Assembly (NCBI GenBank): GCA_903824935.1 | Contig: CAIJYT010000285.1 | Coordinates: 1-51,477, forward strand | Origin: an uncultured Bacteroidales bacterium | Lineage (GTDB): Bacteria > Bacteroidota > Bacteroidia > Bacteroidales > FEN-979 | DNA length: 51,477 bases | Direction of reading: 5' to 3' | Part shown: positions 50,845 through 51,477 of the stretch, one piece after another | Layout of the letters: each line of letters begins with the position of its first letter | Numbering within the stretch: the stretch's first letter is position 1 | The notes under the pieces: generated by a model | What the model saw: the letters and a program-made list of their open reading frames with translations, nothing else | What the model was told of the DNA's origin: nothing | Databases searched by the model: none | Made by a program: the position numbers and the translations under genes

Positions 50845-51477
50845 TTATTCTTGTTTCTTGGCCCAGGAAGGGGAATCACGCAGCACCGGCATGCGGTTGA
50901 TGACCCACCTGAAAATCCATAATTCAGTAAATATCACGGTGAGGGTTACCACCACTTCCATCCAGGAAGGAATATAATGAACGGCAGCATCCCATCTGAA
51001 GCCGATTACCGTGACATTCAGCCTGTTCAGTATGATCCCGAGTATTGTCATGACAGAGGCTATACGGGCAAGTTTGATGTTATTCGTCCTGTAGCTGTAA
51101 AAAAAGAGCAGCATCGGAAGGAATACGAACCCCAGCATTTCAAGCAGGTACCAGTATCCCATTGGAGTGTTGATAAGGTCCCAGTGCCTTTCATGAATGA
51201 AGACCAGCAATTGCAGGAAGAAGTAAGCGAACATGGCACCTGCACAGATCTTTGAAAGGCCTAAAATGATACCATTCTGGGCATGGTGGTCTTTATCGCT
51301 GATTTGTTTAAAAAACACCTTATGGCTGATAGAACCTTCGAAGATGACCATCGAAAGTCCGGCAAATATGCTGGAAACGAAAAACATGATAGGGATGAAT
51401 TCCGAATACCATAAGGGGTGAATTTTCTCTTTTGCCATCAGGTAAAGAGCTCCGAGGCCCGACTGATGCAGGGTTGA
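50845..51477 (-). CDS. NrfD/HybB-type integral membrane subunit (partial)
   Basis: C-terminal 210 residues; the reading frame is open through the right edge, so the start is outside. The upstream part S-T-L-H-Q-S-G-L-G-A-L-Y-L is a conserved HybB motif, so the apparent ATG at 51438 is internal. Six or so hydrophobic helices follow, with L-N-R-L-N-V-T-V-I-G-F at about 155-165. NrfD/HybB proteins exchange electrons with the quinone pool for hydrogenases, polysulfide and other reductases, usually next to a ferredoxin-like subunit. The catalytic partner would lie upstream of the window. Confidence 0.85.
   Translation of the reverse strand, partial: STLHQSGLGALYLMAKEKIHPLWYSEFIPIMFFVSSIFAGLSMVIFEGSISHKVFFKQISDKDHHAQNGIILGLSKICAGAMFAYFFLQLLVFIHERHWDLINTPMGYWYLLEMLGFVFLPMLLFFYSYRTNNIKLARIASVMTILGIILNRLNVTVIGFRWDAAVHYIPSWMEVVVTLTVIFTELWIFRWVINRMPVLRDSPSWAKKQE

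Noticed and set aside
50845-51438. NrfD/HybB as a complete 197-residue gene
   Set aside because: The frame stays open to the edge and the 13 upstream codons encode a conserved HybB motif, so it is a 5'-truncated gene.
1-51477. tRNA or rRNA genes, insertion sequences, prophage, integration sites
   Set aside because: No cloverleaf with a GTTCRA-type loop, no rRNA-like conserved blocks, no transposase or integrase and no flanking inverted repeats were found by eye.

Overview
The window looks like a chromosomal piece of a member of the Bacteroidota, probably an uncultured Bacteroidales/Marinilabiliales-type environmental anaerobe or facultative anaerobe. The evidence is two proteins ending in a type IX secretion (T9SS) type A sorting domain, Bacteroidota-style promoters (a -7 box TAnnTTTG with an upstream TTG), almost no Shine-Dalgarno sequences, lipoprotein and signal-peptide styles of that phylum, and protein families typical of it. 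No rRNA, tRNA, CRISPR array, insertion sequence or prophage was seen.

Layout. (1) 1-5295, minus strand: an arsenic island, arsR-arsE-like-arsF-like-arsG-like-rhodanese-arsM-acr3-DUF5714-arsC. It pairs inorganic arsenic functions (ArsC reduction, ACR3 efflux, ArsM methylation) with an ArsEFG-like set linked in other bacteria to aromatic organoarsenicals. The same 16-bp palindrome ATCG-N8-CGAT lies in front of arsR and arsC, and in both its 8-bp centre is the promoter -7 box. (2) 5353-12204: two ketoacyl-synthase-III genes, one paired with a START-domain lipid-binding protein and one followed by tspO and a dihaem cytochrome c; also a dienelactone hydrolase and an outer-membrane barrel protein. 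(3) 12325-25551, minus strand: a 1423-residue acyl-CoA dehydratase activase fusion, pirin, a small membrane protein, a GH31 glycosidase, an unusual PNGase F-like/T9SS-domain/GH29 fucosidase fusion, and GDP-L-fucose synthase. (4) 25603-29959, plus strand: cytochrome b, Rieske protein and an octahaem TPR cytochrome c, which look like a bc-type complex using a multihaem cytochrome in place of c1. (5) 30099-34204: an arylsulfatase lipoprotein, a YdcF-like lipoprotein, a DUF2177 membrane protein and a small soluble protein. (6) 34265-38839: a tripartite drug efflux operon (HlyD, MFS, TolC) divergent from a MarR regulator. (7) 38845-44031: two divergent secreted Asp-box (BNR) proteins with T9SS sorting domains. 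(8) 44220-46915: a small secreted protein, glucose-6-phosphate isomerase and an archaemetzincin. (9) 46985-51477, minus strand: a sigma-54 response regulator and a sensor kinase with periplasmic haem-type motifs, downstream of a membrane-anchored GcvH-like protein and an NrfD/HybB-type quinone-interacting membrane protein that runs off the window.

How the parts may work together. Region 1 is one detoxification unit. Regions 4 and 9 point to quinone-linked electron transport that involves multihaem cytochromes and is sensed by a two-component system. Region 3 suggests extracellular attack on fucosylated glycans, though no SusC/SusD pair is present, so it is not a standard polysaccharide utilisation locus. 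Three operons (arsM/acr3, cytochrome b/Rieske, MFS/tolC) each carry a different 7-bp tandem repeat placed just after a stop codon. This repeat pattern, the double ArsR operator, the PNGase F-GH29 fusion and the cytochrome b/Rieske/octahaem operon are the most unusual observations. All functions are inferred from the sequence by eye; no database search was possible.
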